In this document: in pieces, positions 1-8,358 of the stretch
Layout of the letters: every line of letters starts with the position of its first letter
How positions within the stretch are numbered: position 1 is the first letter of the stretch
Assembly: GCA_030148485.1 (NCBI GenBank)
Contig: JASBTJ010000040.1
Coordinates: 1-64,000 of the forward strand
Reading direction: 5' to 3'
DNA: 64,000 nt
Source: Gammaproteobacteria bacterium
GTDB taxonomy: Bacteria; Pseudomonadota; Gammaproteobacteria; Chromatiales; Chromatiaceae
The notes under the pieces: generated by a model
Told to the model about the DNA's origin: nothing
The model's database searches: none
What the model saw: only the letters and a program-made list of their open reading frames with translations
Translations under genes and position numbers: made by a program

Positions 1-165
1 CCGCTTAAAGCCGTATCTCAACGGCATCCTCGCCCACTGTCGCTACCCCCTGCATACCAGCGTCTTGGAAGGCATCAACAACCGGATCAAGGTCATCAAA
101 CGTATCGGGACGAGGACTACTTCTTCCTCAAAATCCGCGCCGCCTTCCCCGGACATCTTCGATGA
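1..165 (+). pseudogene. 3' remnant of ISL3-family transposase, frameshifted
   Basis: The first frame reads through a segment typical of the C-terminal end of ISL3-family transposases (LEGINNRIKVIKR at about 68-103). Just after the KR pair the frame breaks: the expected continuation (RDEDYFFLKIRAAFPG, stop at 163-165) lies one frame over, starting at 106. Against the usual family pattern (KRMAYGYRD) about 13 nt are missing at 105/106. The gene is open at the left window edge, so how much of the element survives upstream is unknown. The family is recalled from the conserved ending, not from a search. Either the element is dead or this is a sequencing artefact. Confidence 0.75.
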
Positions 166-177
166 ACCAAAAGAAAA

Positions 178-207
178 ACGCCGCCCCTTTTGGGGGCGGC
201 GTTTTTT
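178..207. terminator. Bidirectional rho-independent terminator
   Basis: Arms CGCCGCCCC (179-187) and GGGGCGGCG (193-201) are perfect, with a 5-nt loop and T-run 202-207. An A-run on the left (170-178) gives a T-run on the other strand. It can close both the transposase remnant and the minus-strand rhd-tusA-dsrE2 transcript, whose last stop is at 228. Confidence 0.85.
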
Positions 208-227
208 CTACTGCACGTAATCCGGTA

Positions 228-707
228 TCAGATGTACAGGCAGATATCGGACTCGCCGGCAAACTCGAAGAAGGTTGCGGCACCGCCGTATTCAACGCCA
301 TCGATGAATTCAGCGGTGTCCATCTCGAACAGATCGACAGTCATTTGGCAGGCAATCAATTTGACGTCCGCTTCAAGACAAAGCTCGCGCAACTCTTCAA
401 CGCTCGCTACGCCCTTGGACGCCATCTTCTTTTTCATCATGGAGGTCATCATCGCCTCCATGCCCGGTAGCGCGGTCAGCAATACCGGGAACCACTTGTC
501 CATGCCCATTGGCATGGGCATGCCCGGATTGCCCAACGGCGTCACCTTCAGCGCGAGCTTCTTACGGAGCAGTTGCAACCCGTAAAAGGTCAAGAAGATC
601 TGGGTTTCGTAACCCAGGGCCGCGGCCGTGGATGCCAGAATGAAGGGCGGGTAAGCCCAGTCCAGCGACCCTTTGGTCGCAATGATCGCTAATTTTTTCT
701 CTTCCAT
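228..707 (-). CDS. dsrE2: DsrE2-type membrane-associated sulfur-relay protein
   Basis: This 159-residue DsrE/DsrF-superfamily protein has the N-terminal IIATKGSLDWAYPPFILAS fold start and a central hydrophobic, Met/Gly/Pro-rich stretch (about residues 60-90) that in DsrE2 proteins is membrane-associated. Cysteines lie in the ELCLEAD and IACQMTVD segments (about 110-120), the latter matching the conserved DsrE2 cysteine. It is the last gene of a rhodanese-tusA-dsrE2 cluster, known in purple and other sulfur oxidisers to pass persulfide sulfur from the rhodanese to TusA and on to the Dsr or Hdr oxidation machinery. A terminator follows directly. Confidence 0.9.
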   Translation of the reverse strand: MEEKKLAIIATKGSLDWAYPPFILASTAAALGYETQIFLTFYGLQLLRKKLALKVTPLGNPGMPMPMGMDKWFPVLLTALPGMEAMMTSMMKKKMASKGVASVEELRELCLEADVKLIACQMTVDLFEMDTAEFIDGVEYGGAATFFEFAGESDICLYI

Positions 708-781
708 TTGCCTCTCGTCCCCGTGATGATTCGGCAGATTCGGATATATTGTTGTTATTGTTCAGTTTTCGAGAAGTCCGA

Positions 782-1012
782 TCAGGATTTCTTGATCAGG
801 AAGTGGAACTTGCCACCTTCTTCTTTGGACTCCATCAGCTCGTTGCCGGTCTGCTTGGAGAAAGCCTCGAAGTCCTTAACGGAACCCGGGTCGGTCGCGA
901 TGATGTGCAGGACCTTACCTGCGTCCATGCCAGCCAGGGCCTTCTTGGCGCGCAGGATGGGCAGCGGGCAGTTCAGGCCGCTCGCGTCGAGTTCGTCGTC
1001 AAAGTTTGCCAT
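782..1012 (-). CDS. tusA: Sulfur carrier protein TusA
   Basis: This protein of about 76 residues has the TusA signature CPLPILRAKKAL near the N-terminus; the cysteine is the persulfide carrier. I chose ATG at 1012 because GGAGG sits six bases upstream; an in-frame TTG two codons earlier would lie inside the ribosome-site spacing. In sulfur oxidisers TusA carries cytoplasmic sulfane sulfur from rhodanese towards DsrE/DsrC or heterodisulfide-reductase-like complexes. It lies 74 bp upstream of dsrE2 and 121 bp downstream of the rhodanese gene, with a likely promoter of its own in that gap. Confidence 0.95.
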   Translation of the reverse strand: MANFDDELDASGLNCPLPILRAKKALAGMDAGKVLHIIATDPGSVKDFEAFSKQTGNELMESKEEGGKFHFLIKKS

Positions 1013-1061
1013 TTGCAACCTCCGGTTTTAGTGCAATGTTATGGGTGGGTCTATAAAACAG

Positions 1062-1097
1062 GCGTTTCCTTATATTAAAACTCTCTAAGGAACGCAA
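1062..1097 (-). promoter_or_regulatory. Candidate tusA-dsrE2 promoter inside an inverted repeat
   Basis: On the minus strand TTGCGT (1097-1092) and TATAAG (1074-1069) are spaced by 17 bp. An inverted repeat, GCGTTTCCTTA at 1062-1072 and TAAGGAACGC at 1086-1095 (one bulged T), overlaps both boxes. It could be an operator or an RNA hairpin. Confidence 0.4.
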
Positions 1098-1133
1098 GCG
1101 CCATCCCACGGGCGGGTGCCCTTGGGGGGACGC

Positions 1134-1463
1134 TCAAGCGGGCTGGGGACGCCCGATTTCAAATCCCTGAGAGGCCCAGTCGATGATCCCCCCCCGCAGG
1201 TTCACCACGTTCTGGACCCCTTGCTGCGCCAGATACGCGCAGGCCTGGTAGGAACGCGCACCACTTCGACAGTAAAGCACGACTTCGCGGTCTTTGGGCA
1301 AGTCGGCCATCTTCAGTGGAATCAGGTGCATCGGCAGGTGCTGCGCATTGGGCAGCACGCCTTGGGCCAGCTCGGCATCGGAACGGATGTCGAGGATCTC
1401 CACCGAGTCACCGGCATCCATCTTGGCCTTCAGTTCGGCAGAAGCAATTTCACGAACCAGCAT
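1134..1463 (-). CDS. Single-domain rhodanese (sulfurtransferase)
   Basis: This 109-residue rhodanese homology domain has active-site loop CRSGAR with the catalytic cysteine near residue 65, preceded by the EILDIRSDAE strand-helix start. It probably loads sulfane sulfur onto the TusA encoded next. The gene order rhd-tusA-dsrE2 is conserved in many sulfur-oxidising bacteria, which supports a role in delivering sulfur to the reverse Dsr pathway elsewhere in this window. No signal peptide is seen, so the protein should be cytoplasmic. A candidate promoter lies at 1497-1525. Confidence 0.9.
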   Translation of the reverse strand: MLVREIASAELKAKMDAGDSVEILDIRSDAELAQGVLPNAQHLPMHLIPLKMADLPKDREVVLYCRSGARSYQACAYLAQQGVQNVVNLRGGIIDWASQGFEIGRPQPA

Positions 1464-1496
1464 GTCGACCTCGCTTACGGAAAATTGGATTGGGCA

Positions 1497-1561
1497 AGAA
1501 TATTAACGTTTAATAATATAGTCAATCTTGATTGACACAATAGCCCGTTCACAGGGATTAT
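1497..1561. promoter_or_regulatory. Divergent promoters sharing a palindrome (rhd / cysG)
   Basis: A perfect inverted repeat GTCAATC-TT-GATTGAC (1521-1536) holds back-to-back -35 boxes. Towards rhd: TTGACT (1525-1520), 17 bp, TATTCT (1502-1497). Towards cysG: TTGACA (1532-1537), 18 bp, GATTAT (1556-1561). The symmetry could merely reflect two facing -35 boxes or could be a shared operator. Confidence 0.45.
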
Positions 1562-1644
1562 AAGTGGTTATGTTCACGGTTTTTTCCCGCTAACCTCGGT
1601 CCCGCAGTCGCGATTCACCGACCCTGCCCGCGCCAGCCAAGCCC

Positions 1645-3099
1645 ATGGATCATTTACCGATTTTTCTCGACGTTCGCGGCCGTTCCGCCCTGGTGGTCGG
1701 CGGCGGCGAGATTGCCACCCGCAAGGTCAACCTGCTACTGAGGGCCGGCGCCAAGGTGCGTCTGGTCTCGCCGCAGCTATCCGCGGAACTGGCGTCCCTG
1801 GCCGACCACCAGCAAATCGATCTGTCCCGGCGGACGTATGCCGATGGCGACGTATCCGGGGATTTGGCACTGGTGGTCGCCGCCACCGACAACCCTGCCA
1901 CCAACCAGGCGATCGCGGCCGCCGCCAAGGCGGCAAATCTGCCGGTCAACGTGGTCGATGACCCCGACGCCAGCAGCTTCATCGTGCCGTCCATCATCGA
2001 TCGCTCCCCGGTAGTGGCCGCGGTCTCCACCGGTGGTGCTTCGCCGGTACTGGCACGCTTGATCCGCGCCCGGCTTGAAAGCCTGATCCCGGCCGGTTAC
2101 GGCCGCCTGGCGGAATTGGCCGGAAAATTCCGCGACAAGGTCAAGCAGACCTTTGCCGATCCCAAGGATCGCCGGCTGTTCTGGGACCGCGTGCTACAGA
2201 GCGGCGTCGCCGAGCGGGTGTTCTCCGGCCATATGGCCGAGGCCGAGGCGGTGATGGACAAGGAGTTGGCCCACACCGACCCGAACAGCCACATGGGTGA
2301 GGTGTATCTGGTCGGCGCCGGCCCCGGTGATCCCGATCTGCTGACCTTTCGCGCGCTGCGCCTGATGCAACAGGCCGACGTGGTGGTGTACGACCGTCTG
2401 GTGGCCAAGCCGATCCTGGAGATGACCCGCTACGATGCCGAGCGCATCTATGTCGGCAAGGAACGGGCAAACCATGCCATGCGTCAGGAAGAGATCAACA
2501 AGCTGTTGGCGCGTCTCGCAAAGGAGGGTAAACGCGTGGTGCGTCTGAAGGGCGGCGATCCGTTCATCTTCGGCCGCGGCGGCGAAGAGATCGACACCCT
2601 GGCGGCCGAGGGCGTGCCCTTCCAGGTCGTCCCCGCGGTGACCGCTGCTGCAGGCTGCGCAGCCTATTCAGGCATCCCGTTGACCCACCGCGACTATGCG
2701 CAGTCGGTGACCTTCGTCACCGGCCACCTGAAAGACGACACCATGAACCTGAACTGGAATCAGCTGGCCCAGCCGGCCCAGACCGTGGTGTTCTACATGG
2801 GGCTGAAGGGGTTGTCGGTGATCGCCCGCGAGCTGATCGCCCATGGCCGTGCGGCGACCACGCCGGTGGCGCTGGTACAACAGGGCACCACCCACAAGCA
2901 GCGGGTATTCGTCGGCCGGCTGGACAATATCGCCGCGATTGCCGAACGTGAGCAACCCAAGCCGCCGACGCTGATCATCGTCGGCGAAGTGGTCGAGCTG
3001 CACGAAAAACTATCCTGGTTCAACGCACCGGAACACTCCACCCAGGGCGCCACCACGCCGATCACCGAGAACTCCAAAGGCTTGGACGGCCGCAGCTAG
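1645..3099 (+). CDS. cysG: Siroheme synthase (multifunctional CysG)
   Basis: This 484-residue fusion has an N-terminal precorrin-2 dehydrogenase/sirohydrochlorin ferrochelatase half ([16 protein letters not shown] nucleotide-binding loop near residue 20) and a C-terminal SAM-dependent uroporphyrinogen-III methyltransferase half ([17 protein letters not shown] from about 217, [16 protein letters not shown] near 300). Together these convert uroporphyrinogen III to siroheme, the cofactor DsrAB needs. It is divergent from the rhd-tusA-dsrE2 operon and its stop codon overlaps that of the convergent EAL gene (shared CTAG at 3096-3099). Confidence 0.97.
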   Translation: MDHLPIFLDVRGRSALVVGGGEIATRKVNLLLRAGAKVRLVSPQLSAELASLADHQQIDLSRRTYADGDVSGDLALVVAATDNPATNQAIAAAAKAANLPVNVVDDPDASSFIVPSIIDRSPVVAAVSTGGASPVLARLIRARLESLIPAGYGRLAELAGKFRDKVKQTFADPKDRRLFWDRVLQSGVAERVFSGHMAEAEAVMDKELAHTDPNSHMGEVYLVGAGPGDPDLLTFRALRLMQQADVVVYDRLVAKPILEMTRYDAERIYVGKERANHAMRQEEINKLLARLAKEGKRVVRLKGGDPFIFGRGGEEIDTLAAEGVPFQVVPAVTAAAGCAAYSGIPLTHRDYAQSVTFVTGHLKDDTMNLNWNQLAQPAQTVVFYMGLKGLSVIARELIAHGRAATTPVALVQQGTTHKQRVFVGRLDNIAAIAEREQPKPPTLIIVGEVVELHEKLSWFNAPEHSTQGATTPITENSKGLDGRS

Positions 3100-4265
3100 G
3101 GCGTCGGCCGCCAATCGGCCAACCAGGCACCGAGCGCGGCGTCCGACATGGGCGCGCCGACGAAGTCGCCCTGTACTTCGTCGGCACCCAGGTCGCGCAC
3201 CAGATCCCATGCCGCCTGATTCTCGATACCCTCGGCGATCACCCTCAGTCCGAGGTTCCGGCCCAGGGTGATGGCCGCCTCCAGGATCACCCGGCCCTGC
3301 GCGTCCTCCAATCCGGCAAGCACGAAGCTGCGATCGACCTTCAACTCCGAGATCGGCGCCTGCTTCAACTGCGCCATATTGGAATAGCCGGTACCGAAAT
3401 CGTCCACCGCCAGTTGTACGCCTTTGAGCCGTAAACGGATCAGGGTGTCCAAGGTGGTGGTCACCTGCCCCATCAACTGGCTTTCGGTGATCTCGAGCAC
3501 CAACCGGTTAAGCGGATAACCACTGGCATCGGCGAGCACCTGCACCAGATCGGCGAAGGCCAGATCATGCAGTACGCGCATGGGCACGTTTACCGACACG
3601 CGGGGCATCTGGGCCGGATCCCGAAAGTGTCGACCGACCCGAATGGCCTGCTCCAGCATCAGTCGGGTGATGGCCGGCGCCAACTCACTCTCCTCGACCA
3701 TCATGACGAAGGCGCCGGCCGGGATCACCCCGTGTTCCGGATGCTCCCAGCGCACCAGGCTTTCCATGCCGCTCAACCGCCCGGTTGCCGCGCCAACCTG
3801 CGGTTGGAAGTAGGCCTGGAAGTGTCCCTGGTCCATGGCGGCACGCACTTCACGGCGGGTCAATCGCGGATACTGACGCGGCGTCACCACCGGACGTTGG
3901 CCGACACGCGCCAGCACCGCTTGCAAATGTTCCCGGCCCACCGGCTTGGTGAGCACACCCAACATGTGCAATCCGTGGGCCTGGGCCAGGGTATCCGCGG
4001 CCTGCAGGATCCGCAGATCCTCTGCCGTGAGCAGCACCACACCCCCGACATACTTGACCGCGGCCAACTGCCGCAGCAGCTGTATGCCATCCACGTGGGG
4101 CATATTCAGGTCGCTGATCACGACGTCAAAGTCGCTACCGGGCTCGCGTATCCGTGCGATGGCCTGCTGCGCATCAGGCACCCCGGTCACCCGGGTCGCG
4201 CCTGCATCGAGCAACATCGCCCGCATCAAGGCGAGCATATCCGGGTCGTCATCGACGACCATCAC
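3096..4265 (-). CDS. Response regulator with EAL (c-di-GMP phosphodiesterase) output
   Basis: This protein has about 389 residues. The N-terminal receiver has acidic triad VVDDDPD, phosphoacceptor in [12 protein letters not shown] and lysine in VLTKPVG. The C-terminal EAL domain keeps [25 protein letters not shown] and [10 protein letters not shown], with the signature written ESL instead of EAL, so hydrolysis of cyclic di-GMP remains likely. The start is uncertain: GTG at 4265 has no ribosome site and cuts into receiver strand 1. An in-frame CTG at 4298 lies nine bases after AAGGGAG and would give a complete receiver. It is last in a probable minus-strand run with the NarX/NarL-like pair, whose kinase could phosphorylate it. 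Confidence 0.88.
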   Translation of the reverse strand: MMVVDDDPDMLALMRAMLLDAGATRVTGVPDAQQAIARIREPGSDFDVVISDLNMPHVDGIQLLRQLAAVKYVGGVVLLTAEDLRILQAADTLAQAHGLHMLGVLTKPVGREHLQAVLARVGQRPVVTPRQYPRLTRREVRAAMDQGHFQAYFQPQVGAATGRLSGMESLVRWEHPEHGVIPAGAFVMMVEESELAPAITRLMLEQAIRVGRHFRDPAQMPRVSVNVPMRVLHDLAFADLVQVLADASGYPLNRLVLEITESQLMGQVTTTLDTLIRLRLKGVQLAVDDFGTGYSNMAQLKQAPISELKVDRSFVLAGLEDAQGRVILEAAITLGRNLGLRVIAEGIENQAAWDLVRDLGADEVQGDFVGAPMSDAALGAWLADWRPTP

Positions 4266-4367
4266 GTGCAGCGGCAGCTCGGGATTCGGGTTGGACAGGG
4301 CAGGCGTCTCCCTTCAAATGGCCACAACCGGCTGCCACAATGAGGATAGCGACAGCATCACCGGCGC

Positions 4368-4844
4368 TCAGTCCTGCCAATCGTCGGGCTTGCGTTGATC
4401 GTCGCGCACCCTGGCCTCGAAATATTCGTCAGCATAGTCCAGATCGACATCATTGCCGTCCTTGTCGACCATAGGTTGGTCGTAATCCTTCCAGCCGCGC
4501 ATACCGGTCTTCAGCGAGTATATTTTTTCGTAGCCCAGCACCTTCATCGAGAACGCGGCCATCAGGCTACGGTAGCCGGAACGACACACCACCACCACAT
4601 CGCGGTCGCGGGCTCGCACCAGCTCAGGCACGGTTTCTTCATAATCCCATTCACAGGCGGATTCGAGGATACCGCGCGGCACATGCATGGCGCCCTTGAT
4701 GTGCATGGCATCGAACTCGTCCTGCTCTCGCACATCCAGCACCAGCAGGTCGCGCTTGTCACCCAGCATCTCTTCCAGGTCCCAGGGCATGATCTCCGGC
4801 ACGTCCTTGAGGGTTTCGTGCATCAGGTCGATGAAACGTTTCAT
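4368..4844 (-). CDS. Rhodanese-domain protein
   Basis: This 158-residue cytoplasmic rhodanese has LVLDVREQDEFDAMHIKGAMHVPRG at about 50-75 and active-site loop CRSGYR near residue 100. The acidic C-terminal tail (VDLDYADEYFEARVRDDQ) is not part of the core fold. ATG at 4844 was chosen because the frame upstream lies inside the preceding response-regulator gene; the ribosome site is weak. It follows the NarL-like regulator by 41 bp, suggesting co-transcription and a link between that two-component system and sulfur metabolism. The sulfur donor and acceptor are not evident. Confidence 0.85.
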   Translation of the reverse strand: MKRFIDLMHETLKDVPEIMPWDLEEMLGDKRDLLVLDVREQDEFDAMHIKGAMHVPRGILESACEWDYEETVPELVRARDRDVVVVCRSGYRSLMAAFSMKVLGYEKIYSLKTGMRGWKDYDQPMVDKDGNDVDLDYADEYFEARVRDDQRKPDDWQD

Positions 4845-4885
4845 GGCTATTCTCTTCGATACAACGTGAATCGGTTTGCCGCCCG

Positions 4886-5539
4886 TCAGTCCTGGACGAT
4901 GCGCTGACAGATGTTCTGCTCCACGGCGATCACCGCGGCTTCGACCCGTGAATGCACGTCCAGCTTGCGCAGGATCGCTTTGACGTGCAGCTTCACGGTG
5001 CCGTCTGAGATCCCCAGTTCCTTGGCGATGACCTTGTTGCTCTGGCCCGCTGCCAAGTGGCAGAGGATCTCCCGCTCTCGCGGCGTCAGATCGGCGATGG
5101 TCTTGGGCACCGCCTCCGCCGGCTCGCCCTTGACCGCACGCGCCAGCACGGCGGTCAACTCCGGCGCCACCACGGTCTCGCCCTCGACGATGCGCTGCAG
5201 TGCCTCGATCAATTCGTCCGGCTCCATGTCCTTGAGCAGATAACCCTGTGCACCGGACTGCAACGAGTTGATCACATCGCTTTCGTCCCGGCTGGTGGTG
5301 AGCATGCAAATGGGCATGGTTTGACCACGCTGGCGCAATTCACGCAGCACCTCGATGCCAGTCATCTGCGGCATGCGCATATCCAGCAGCACCACATCCG
5401 GCTGGCGTTGCTGTACCTCGGCCATGCCGTCGTTGCAGTCGCCATGGGCGGCGATCACCTTGATGTCCCGGCGCTCCAGCAGTTCGGTCAGACCGATGCG
5501 GAACAAGGCGTGGTCGTCGATCAGCAATATGTTCATCAC
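4886..5539 (-). CDS. NarL/FixJ-family response regulator
   Basis: This 217-residue protein has an N-terminal receiver (LLIDDHALFR acidic pair, VVLLDMRMPQMTG phosphoacceptor near residue 55) and a C-terminal LuxR-type helix-turn-helix (LTPREREILCHLAAGQSNKVIAKELGISDGTVKLHVKAILRKL in several conserved steps from about 150). Its start overlaps the end of the upstream histidine kinase by four bases (ATGA type), so the two are translationally coupled and form a cognate pair. Targets cannot be read from the sequence; the neighbouring rhodanese and EAL regulator are candidates. Confidence 0.93.
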   Translation of the reverse strand: MMNILLIDDHALFRIGLTELLERRDIKVIAAHGDCNDGMAEVQQRQPDVVLLDMRMPQMTGIEVLRELRQRGQTMPICMLTTSRDESDVINSLQSGAQGYLLKDMEPDELIEALQRIVEGETVVAPELTAVLARAVKGEPAEAVPKTIADLTPREREILCHLAAGQSNKVIAKELGISDGTVKLHVKAILRKLDVHSRVEAAVIAVEQNICQRIVQD

Positions 5540-7173
5540 ACGATCCAGCGTTTTTCCATATCCCGTGGCCGCGCCACCGGTTTATAGGTCAGTTCCACGC
5601 GCGTCCCCTCGCCCGGTTCGCTTTCAATACGCAGTTCGCCGCCCAGGCGACGCGCCCGCTCGTCCATGATGGACAGACCGATGTGCTCGCCCGGTTGGCC
5701 CTTGCGGGCGGACTGCTCAAAGCCGACGCCATCGTCCTCCACCAACAACACATAGGTGCCCGGTGTGCGACAGGAGAGCAACACGCGCACGGTCTGCGCC
5801 TGGGCATGCTTACGGATATTCGCCAACGACTCCTGCACGATGCGCAGGATCTGCATTTCTTCCGCCGCGTCCAGATTGACCTGACGACAATCCCGCTGGA
5901 AAAAGCTGTGGATACCGGTTTCCTCGCCGAAGCGTTGCACCAGCTTCTCCAGGCCGCTGACCAGGCCGCGTTGATCCACCGGCGCGCGAAAACTGTTGAG
6001 CAGTTCGCGCAGCTCGGTGTGCGCCTCGTCGATACCGTTGCGGATACGGGAAATATCCTCCCGCGCACGGTCGCTGACCTCGGTGCTTACCAGCGAGTCG
6101 CTCAACATACGGACCTGGAAGCGCAGGCTGGCCAGGGTCTGGGCCAACGAGTCGTGCAACTCGTGGGCCAGGGCGTTGCGTTCCTCGACGATCGACAGCC
6201 GCCGCGCCTCGGTGTCCGACTGCTGCTTGGCGACGGCCATGCCCAGATGTGAACCAATGGTCTCCAGCAGTTCCATGATGTCCTCGCGCCCGGAGATACC
6301 GGGCTTGCGCACGAACACGTGGTAAAGGCCCAGCACGTCGTCGTGATACGCCAACGGGACGGACACCAGCTCGATCTCGTCGTCGCCAAACATCTCCCGT
6401 CCGAGCTGCTTGGCGCAATGCTTGGCGTGATTGACACACATGATGTCGCCGGGCGACAAGGCGATGCCGCATAGACAGAGTTGCAGCGGCAACATCTGCT
6501 CTTCACGCATTACGCTGTTGTCCAGCCCGATGGAGCCGACCAGGCGCATCTTGCCGTCCGGCATCACCAGCCGCACGCTGGCGGCCATGCCGTTGACAAT
6601 CTCCTTAAGCACCCGCATGAAGCGGATCAGCAGTTCGTCCAGATCCTGCGCCTGGTTCACGCTGGCGGCGACGTCATAGAGGATCTTCAACGACGCGGTC
6701 TTCTGCGCCAACCGCGTGGTGTGGCGTGCGACCCGGCTGTCCATGTCTTCGTACAGGTCGGACAATTCCTCGTTCAGGCTGTCCACATCCCGCACCAGAT
6801 CGGTCAGCACGCCGGTCTCCGCCAAACTCAACGTGGCCCCCGGGTCGCCCTGACACACCCGACCCACCGAGGCCTCCAGCGCCACCAGCGGACGCAACAG
6901 CTGACGACGCAGACGCAACGCGCCAATGCCGAACGCCACCATGGCCACCAGGATCGACACAACCACCACCCGCCCGGGAATCGCTGCGCTGGACGCGGCA
7001 TCCTGTAGCAGCGCCGCCAGCAAGGCCACCACCAGGCTGGATACCAGTACGGCGAGGGGAACGACCAATCGGGCGTCCACCAACAGGCGCAGAACACCGT
7101 CCCCCTGAGCCGGGCGGGTCGACGAGGCGCGAGATGTTACAGCGGCGTTGTCAGCGGGAGCGACCATGGACAC
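5536..7173 (-). CDS. NarX-like sensor histidine kinase with cysteine-rich GAF region
   Basis: This 545-residue protein has two membrane segments close together near the N-terminus (about 35-55 and 65-85) with only a short loop between them, then a HAMP-like linker, a GAF-type region (about 160-320), HisKA_3 dimerisation motif with HELHDSLAQ near residue 345 and a HATPase end (GVGFEQ, IGLSIMDERA). The large periplasmic nitrate-binding domain of NarX is absent. The GAF region carries LCLCGIAL and CVNHAKHC, four cysteines that might bind a metal cluster or report redox state. It is coupled to the response regulator downstream. Confidence 0.88.
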   Translation of the reverse strand: MSMVAPADNAAVTSRASSTRPAQGDGVLRLLVDARLVVPLAVLVSSLVVALLAALLQDAASSAAIPGRVVVVSILVAMVAFGIGALRLRRQLLRPLVALEASVGRVCQGDPGATLSLAETGVLTDLVRDVDSLNEELSDLYEDMDSRVARHTTRLAQKTASLKILYDVAASVNQAQDLDELLIRFMRVLKEIVNGMAASVRLVMPDGKMRLVGSIGLDNSVMREEQMLPLQLCLCGIALSPGDIMCVNHAKHCAKQLGREMFGDDEIELVSVPLAYHDDVLGLYHVFVRKPGISGREDIMELLETIGSHLGMAVAKQQSDTEARRLSIVEERNALAHELHDSLAQTLASLRFQVRMLSDSLVSTEVSDRAREDISRIRNGIDEAHTELRELLNSFRAPVDQRGLVSGLEKLVQRFGEETGIHSFFQRDCRQVNLDAAEEMQILRIVQESLANIRKHAQAQTVRVLLSCRTPGTYVLLVEDDGVGFEQSARKGQPGEHIGLSIMDERARRLGGELRIESEPGEGTRVELTYKPVARPRDMEKRWIV

Positions 7174-7218
7174 AGATGCGCGGGAACCGGACCGGCAAGC
7201 TTATCAGAGCGAGCGGGA

Positions 7219-8358
7219 TCACGCGTCGGCGAGGATGCTGGTCAGCGCCTGTTCACGGGCCTGGCGCAACGCCTTCCCCAGCTCGGCGCCCTGTAGACCG
7301 GCCGCCTGCAGCACGTGCGCGTCGACCCCGGCCGCTGCCGATCGGGCGGCGCTCAGGCGTGCCGGCAAAGCCGCCGACACCTGGGGGGCGGCGCACCGGC
7401 ACGCGGTCACCAACTGATCGAACGCCGTTGGCTGGCGCAGTGCCCGCGCGCTTTCAAGAAACGCCATCCAAGCCGCCGCAGGCGCCGTCGGCAGCGCTTG
7501 GTAGCGCGGCAACTGCGTGCGCAGCAAATGCACCGACTGGGCGGCGGCCTTGTCCACCGGCAAGCGCCGCAACAGGGATTCGATATCCACCTCGACCGCG
7601 CCCATCAGGGCGGCCAGGCGCCAGTGGGGCGGCAACTGCGCCTCGGCGGCGCACCGCAGCGCCTGTAATGGCGCGGCGGTGTCGGCGGACCCATGCGCGA
7701 CACCATCCCCCAACGCATCCGCCAACTCCGGCAGCAGCGCCGCCAGTGCGCCACAGCGTTGCAGCACCTGAAGGAACCGCCAGGGCTGAGGTTCTTCCAG
7801 GGCGCGGCGCAGCTCCTGCCAGATACGTGACGGCTGCAAGGCGGCCAACTCGGTGCCGGTCGCCATACGCTTCATCAACCTGTGGGTGCCGTGCGCCACG
7901 TGAAAACCATAGCCGCCCAATTTGGCGGCAAAGCGCGCAATCCGCAGCAAGCGCACCGGGTCTTCGGCAAAGGCCGGTGTGACATGGCGCAACAGGCCGG
8001 CAGCCAGATCGTCGCGCCCGTTGAACGGGTCGATGAGCTTGCCCTTGGCATCCCGTGCCATGGCATTGACCGTCAGATCGCGGCGGGCAAGGTCCTCTTC
8101 CAGGGTGACATCCGGCCCGGCATCGATGGCAAAACCGCGGTAGCCGGCCGCCGTCTTGGTCTCACGCCGCGCCAGTGCGTACTCCTCGCCGCTCTCGGGG
8201 TGTAGAAACACCGGGAATGCGGCATCCGGATCCTTGTAGCGGTAGCCGGCATCGAGCATCTGCCGAGCCGTCGCGCCGGTGACCACCCAGTCGCGTTCGG
8301 TTTACGGGATGCCCAGCAGTTCGTCGAGTACCGAACCGCCGACCAGGTAGATGTTCAT
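7219..8358 (-). pseudogene. cca: CCA-adding tRNA nucleotidyltransferase, in-frame TAA at codon 19
   Basis: The ATG at 8358 overlaps the upstream ABC gene (ATGA) and begins MNIYLVGGSVLDELLGIP, followed by TAA (8304-8302) and then [15 protein letters not shown] and 355 more residues of an intact Cca body ([27 protein letters not shown]). The head holds the nucleotide-binding GGxVRD loop, here GGSVLD, and the catalytic acidic pair, here ERD instead of DxD. Re-initiation at the GTG at 8286 would leave all of these out. A single TAA-to-AAA change would restore the frame. Sequencing error, read-through or true loss are all possible; altered loop residues favour relaxed selection. Confidence 0.82.

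Noticed and set aside
4845-5309. Long N-terminal extension of the rhodanese gene at 4368-4844
   Set aside because: It is an out-of-frame reading of the NarL-like regulator; the rhodanese fold begins at MKRFID (4844).
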